Source of the DNA: Bradyrhizobium acaciae
GTDB lineage: Bacteria > Pseudomonadota > Alphaproteobacteria > Rhizobiales > Xanthobacteraceae
Reading direction: 5' to 3'
NCBI RefSeq assembly: GCF_020889785.1
Contig: NZ_JACMYK010000001.1
Location: 186,001-250,000, forward strand
Length of the DNA: 64,000 nucleotides
Position numbers and translations under genes: made by a program. The notes under the pieces are model-generated. The model was not told the origin of the DNA and did not search any database. It worked only from the letters and a program-made list of their open reading frames with translations. This document shows positions 61,562 through 64,000 of this stretch, piece after piece (position 1 is the first letter of the stretch; each line of letters opens with the position of its first letter).

Positions 61562-61924
61562 TAAATTCGGGAGGCCGTCAAGGCGGTTTCTCGCATGCCC
61601 CAAAGAAAGGCTCGCCGCGTTCGTTGCTACGAACGCATCCACCGCAGTGCAGCGATGGGGACTCGCGGACTTCCAGCGGGCGACGATCGCCGCGCGGATC
61701 ATCGCAGAGCGCAAGGAGGCCGAATTTTGCTGTATTGCAGCAGAATCTCATCGCAGCCGCACGATGACATGAAAGGCTGCGACGACTGACCTCCAATTAC
61801 GACGAATCAGATCGCAGCTCACGCTCAGTCTTGACGGATGTGCCTGGCAACGCGACCCGGCGCTACGCCGGTCGCGAAAAACACCAAGCCTGGCCCGGCA
61901 TCCGTGTTTAATAAATCATTTTAC

Positions 61925-61934
61925 TGAACGTTCA
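61925..61934. promoter_or_regulatory. Palindrome TGAACGTTCA, possible TetR-type site
   Basis: Ten-base perfect palindrome flanked by A/T (TAC...TTC) in the gene-poor stretch. TGAAC half-sites are typical of TetR/AcrR operators. There is no TetR gene nearby, so it may be a remnant. Confidence 0.35.
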
Positions 61935-62294
61935 TTCCCCTCGAACACCGGTCGGCGGCTCGATATCCTTGTCGAACGCATCGGCGGTGTTGGCAGAGCC
62001 GCGTTGCGCATCCGCCGCAGCGCGGCGATCGGCAGCATTGCCGTCGAGCGCCTGGCAACCCCCGCCATCGCGACGTGAAACAAGATGCACGATGCAGTCG
62101 ATGCCGCTTCACAGCGGGAGAACCGGACACGCGTGCCCGAAGCGAGTGCCTACGGACAATCCGACGCCGCATCGAATCCTGGGCCGTTAAGCGATGCTAT
62201 GAGAAGGCGTCACGCTGCATTTCAGCGAAACTTAGACACGTCCATCTGTCGTGCGACAAAGATTGCCTTGGCCACCCCGATGGGGGCGCCGCCA

Positions 62295-63359
62295 TCAATC
62301 AGGTATCCATCTGATGGAAGCCGGATCGGCGGGCCGAGTGGTCGTGTACGTGATCAAATCGTATCCGCGCTCGACGACGAGATCGGCTGCCTCGATGAAA
62401 CCATCGTTATTCCCGTCGCTCGAGCTATGCATGGTAACATCGCTCATGCGGACATCCTGGTTCGTCAGCGATAGCCTGACGACGCCCTGATGGTCTCGAA
62501 TTGGCTTGCAAATCGGAATGAGCCTCGCCTCAAAGTTTGTCGGGTGATAGGGCTTGAGGCGCAGGTTCTTGTAGAAGGCTCTGTCTCCCTCGATCGACAG
62601 CACGCTTTTGCAGGCTGCTGAATTGACCATGAGGCCACGGACCGATGCATCCGACCCGACGTAGATCGAATAGGTCTCTCCGCGTTCAAGCCTGGCACCG
62701 GAGAACGTTATCAGCCTCGAGGTGTATTCGACCGGCGCGCTCTGTATCTGATCCTTGAGGGGGACGCGTTCGTAAGCCGCGAACGCAAACGTGCGTTTGC
62801 ACGTTGCAGTCTCCGCACTTCTTATCTTAGTCAAGAAATTGCCAAGGTGCGCCGCTATCTCTCCCGACAGGAATTCGGCCGGATGACTGCCGTCCGCGTA
62901 TAATTCCTTCGCATCCACGTTCCTGGATTTGGCGACGGCTGCAATGATGTCCCTCACATCAAGGTAGTACCAATCCTGCTTCTGGCAGACCGAGATGCAG
63001 GCAGAGATGATCGTTCTTGATGCATTGACGTCGCTCACCGGTATGCAGACGAAAACCGGTTCGCAATTGGCGCGTTTGGCAGAATGCCCAATCCACTCAA
63101 CCCATCTCACGACATCGTAATAGTCGATCGCATTGGCCGAAAGGAGCGAAAAATCGATGACGCACGTATCGACAATGCAGAACTCCGAGCCTTGAAAGAA
63201 GTCGCCCTGGGCGAAGTAAGGACCGAGCAAGGACGGCGACGCGCCGATCCTCCCAGATGATTTCACAGCAATCGCGTCGTCAGCATCAAGGAACTTTTGG
63301 AAGAAACCCGCCTTCAGGATGCTGTTTGACTGCCCCAGGATCGAAATGTTCAGCGACAT
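62295..63359 (-). CDS. SGNH/GDSL-fold hydrolase-like protein
   Basis: 354 residues from MSLNISILGQSN; the frame extends 15 codons upstream into the divergent promoter. Block I is GQSNS (Ser11) instead of GDS. The C-terminal block is ELYADGSHPAEFLSGEIAAHLGNFL, with Asp156 and His159 as the Asp-x-x-His pair. A 150-residue C-terminal beta-rich domain follows (SAPVEYTSRLITFSGARLERGETYSIYVGSD...), including DGNNDGFIEAADL, an EF-hand-like calcium loop. Such proteins often act on acyl or methyl groups of surface polysaccharides. No signal peptide is apparent. Codon use and lower G+C suggest a laterally acquired gene. Confidence 0.68.
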   Translation of the reverse strand: MSLNISILGQSNSILKAGFFQKFLDADDAIAVKSSGRIGASPSLLGPYFAQGDFFQGSEFCIVDTCVIDFSLLSANAIDYYDVVRWVEWIGHSAKRANCEPVFVCIPVSDVNASRTIISACISVCQKQDWYYLDVRDIIAAVAKSRNVDAKELYADGSHPAEFLSGEIAAHLGNFLTKIRSAETATCKRTFAFAAYERVPLKDQIQSAPVEYTSRLITFSGARLERGETYSIYVGSDASVRGLMVNSAACKSVLSIEGDRAFYKNLRLKPYHPTNFEARLIPICKPIRDHQGVVRLSLTNQDVRMSDVTMHSSSDGNNDGFIEAADLVVERGYDLITYTTTRPADPASIRWIPD

Positions 63360-63390
63360 CGGATTGACCGCCCTCAGATGGAACCGCTCA

Positions 63391-64000
63391 ATGACATCGA
63401 ACACACCCGATGGAGACCGCCGTCACACCGCGTCAACGACATCGATTTTCTATGCTGCAGTGACGTTAACAATTGTCGCGGCGCTCTGTCTACCATCCGA
63501 GGGCCGAGCGCAGCAGAGCCCGAGATCCGCATGCGACAAGATCGATACGCAATTCGCCGTATCACCGACCGTGCCAGACAATGCGGATGCGCTCCGCAAA
63601 TATGAAAGAAATGTGTCCGGTCTATCCAGCGACGTCTCAACAGTCATGCTTGGCGACTCGCTCGTCGAGGCGTGGCCGAAGGATTTATCGGCGACGCTTG
63701 GCGCCGGCGTTGTGGCCAATCTCGGCGTCGGACGCGACAGGATTCAGAACACGCTCTGGTTCATCGAACACGACCGCGAGCGATTGCGGCAAATCAAGCC
63801 GAAGACCATTGTCGTGCTGGTCGGAACCAACAACATCTATCTCGATAAGCCATGCGGCGTGATGGAATCATATCGCAAGCTGTTTGGTGAGATCAGATCG
63901 CTGTGGCCGGGCGGCACGATCTACAGCATCCATATCCTGCCGCGCGGCGAGCAAATGAAGGGCGCGGCCGATAACATTGCATATGTCAATTCCGAGCTCA
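63391..64000 (+). CDS. Exported SGNH/GDSL hydrolase (3' end beyond window)
   Basis: First 203 codons, from an ATG at 63391. Signal peptide with hydrophobic core SIFYAAVTLTIVAALCL and probable cleavage after GRAQQ. Block I TVMLGDSLVEAWP (Ser nucleophile), block II NLGVGRDRIQNT (Gly), block III VLVGTNNIYL (Asn); block V lies outside. This is a canonical periplasmic GDSL esterase of the polysaccharide- or lipid-deacetylating kind. Divergent from the other SGNH gene, sharing a 31-base gap. Confidence 0.85.
   Translation, partial: MTSNTPDGDRRHTASTTSIFYAAVTLTIVAALCLPSEGRAQQSPRSACDKIDTQFAVSPTVPDNADALRKYERNVSGLSSDVSTVMLGDSLVEAWPKDLSATLGAGVVANLGVGRDRIQNTLWFIEHDRERLRQIKPKTIVVLVGTNNIYLDKPCGVMESYRKLFGEIRSLWPGGTIYSIHILPRGEQMKGAADNIAYVNSEL

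Larger units (their letters stand above)
61355..62294. other. Gene-poor stretch upstream of the importer-Dha operon
   Basis: About 940 bases without a gene I can support. It is less G+C-rich than the rest, most clearly near 61510-61570 and 61900-61935. It contains an inverted repeat at 61543-61561 and a palindrome at 61925-61934. Short open frames on both strands have no recognisable protein content. It may be a degraded gene or a long regulatory region. Confidence 0.5.

Noticed and set aside
61170..61772. 200-codon plus-strand open frame upstream of the importer operon
   Set aside because: First half is antisense to the binding-protein signal region; second half has no motif.

Overview
The window reads as chromosome of a Bradyrhizobium-like alphaproteobacterium. 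This is an inference from high G+C, dense minus-strand operons joined by ATGA/GTGA overlaps, many LivK/H/M/G/F-type importers, CaiB/BaiF CoA-transferases and frequent GTG/TTG starts. No rRNA, tRNA or CRISPR array was seen. Almost every gene is on the minus strand.

Layout. (1) 1-4628: a type I secretion ABC exporter, cut by the left edge, and its likely substrate, a 1027-residue protein with two tandem ~225-residue modules. (2) 5184-12060: an aromatic/CoA catabolic operon, transcribed HicB-like protein > Rieske oxygenase > reductase > solute-binding protein > CoA-transferase > thiolase (frameshifted) > DUF35 zinc ribbon, facing a MarR regulator (12261-12755). (3) 12776-20441: acyl-CoA genes (CoA-transferase, fused double acyl-CoA dehydrogenase, frameshifted enoyl-CoA hydratase), a FadR-type GntR regulator, a divergent acyl-CoA dehydrogenase and a second lone solute-binding protein. 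(4) 20679-39275: the most unusual region. It holds two FdrA/DUF1116 pairs, carbamate kinase, DUF2877, an isochorismatase-fold hydrolase and two different ABC importers (a BmpA/nucleoside type and a Liv type with a LivM-LivG-LivF triple fusion). The FdrA + DUF1116 + DUF2877 + carbamate kinase set is the one reported in E. coli (fdrA-ylbE-ylbF, renamed allFGH) as oxamate carbamoyltransferase plus carbamate kinase in allantoin fermentation. Here it is doubled and coupled to transport. (5) 39587-43332: a CodA-like amidohydrolase, a TetR regulator and a cytoplasmic gamma-glutamyltransferase-fold hydrolase (HpxW-like). (6) 43478-50564: glyoxylate assimilation (gcl, hyi, glxR), an AllR-like IclR regulator, and a divergent CBS-domain / ketopantoate-reductase-like / FAH-family operon. 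(7) 50845-61354: a VanZ-like protein, then one 12-gene operon coding an ABC sugar/polyol importer and a PEP-dependent dihydroxyacetone kinase (DhaK, DhaL, a minimal DhaM) with its own HPr and enzyme I. (8) 61355-64000: a gene-poor, visibly less G+C-rich stretch, then two divergent SGNH/GDSL proteins, one cut by the right edge.

How they may fit together (inference): regions 4-6 look like one nitrogen-salvage programme. Ureides or carbamoylated compounds are imported, phosphorolysed to carbamoyl phosphate for ATP, and the carbon emerges as oxamate/oxalate or glyoxylate. Glyoxylate is fixed by Gcl, Hyi and GlxR. Regions 2 and 3 degrade an aromatic or alicyclic acid through CoA thioesters. Two single-base frameshifts, in the thiolase and the hydratase, need read-level confirmation.
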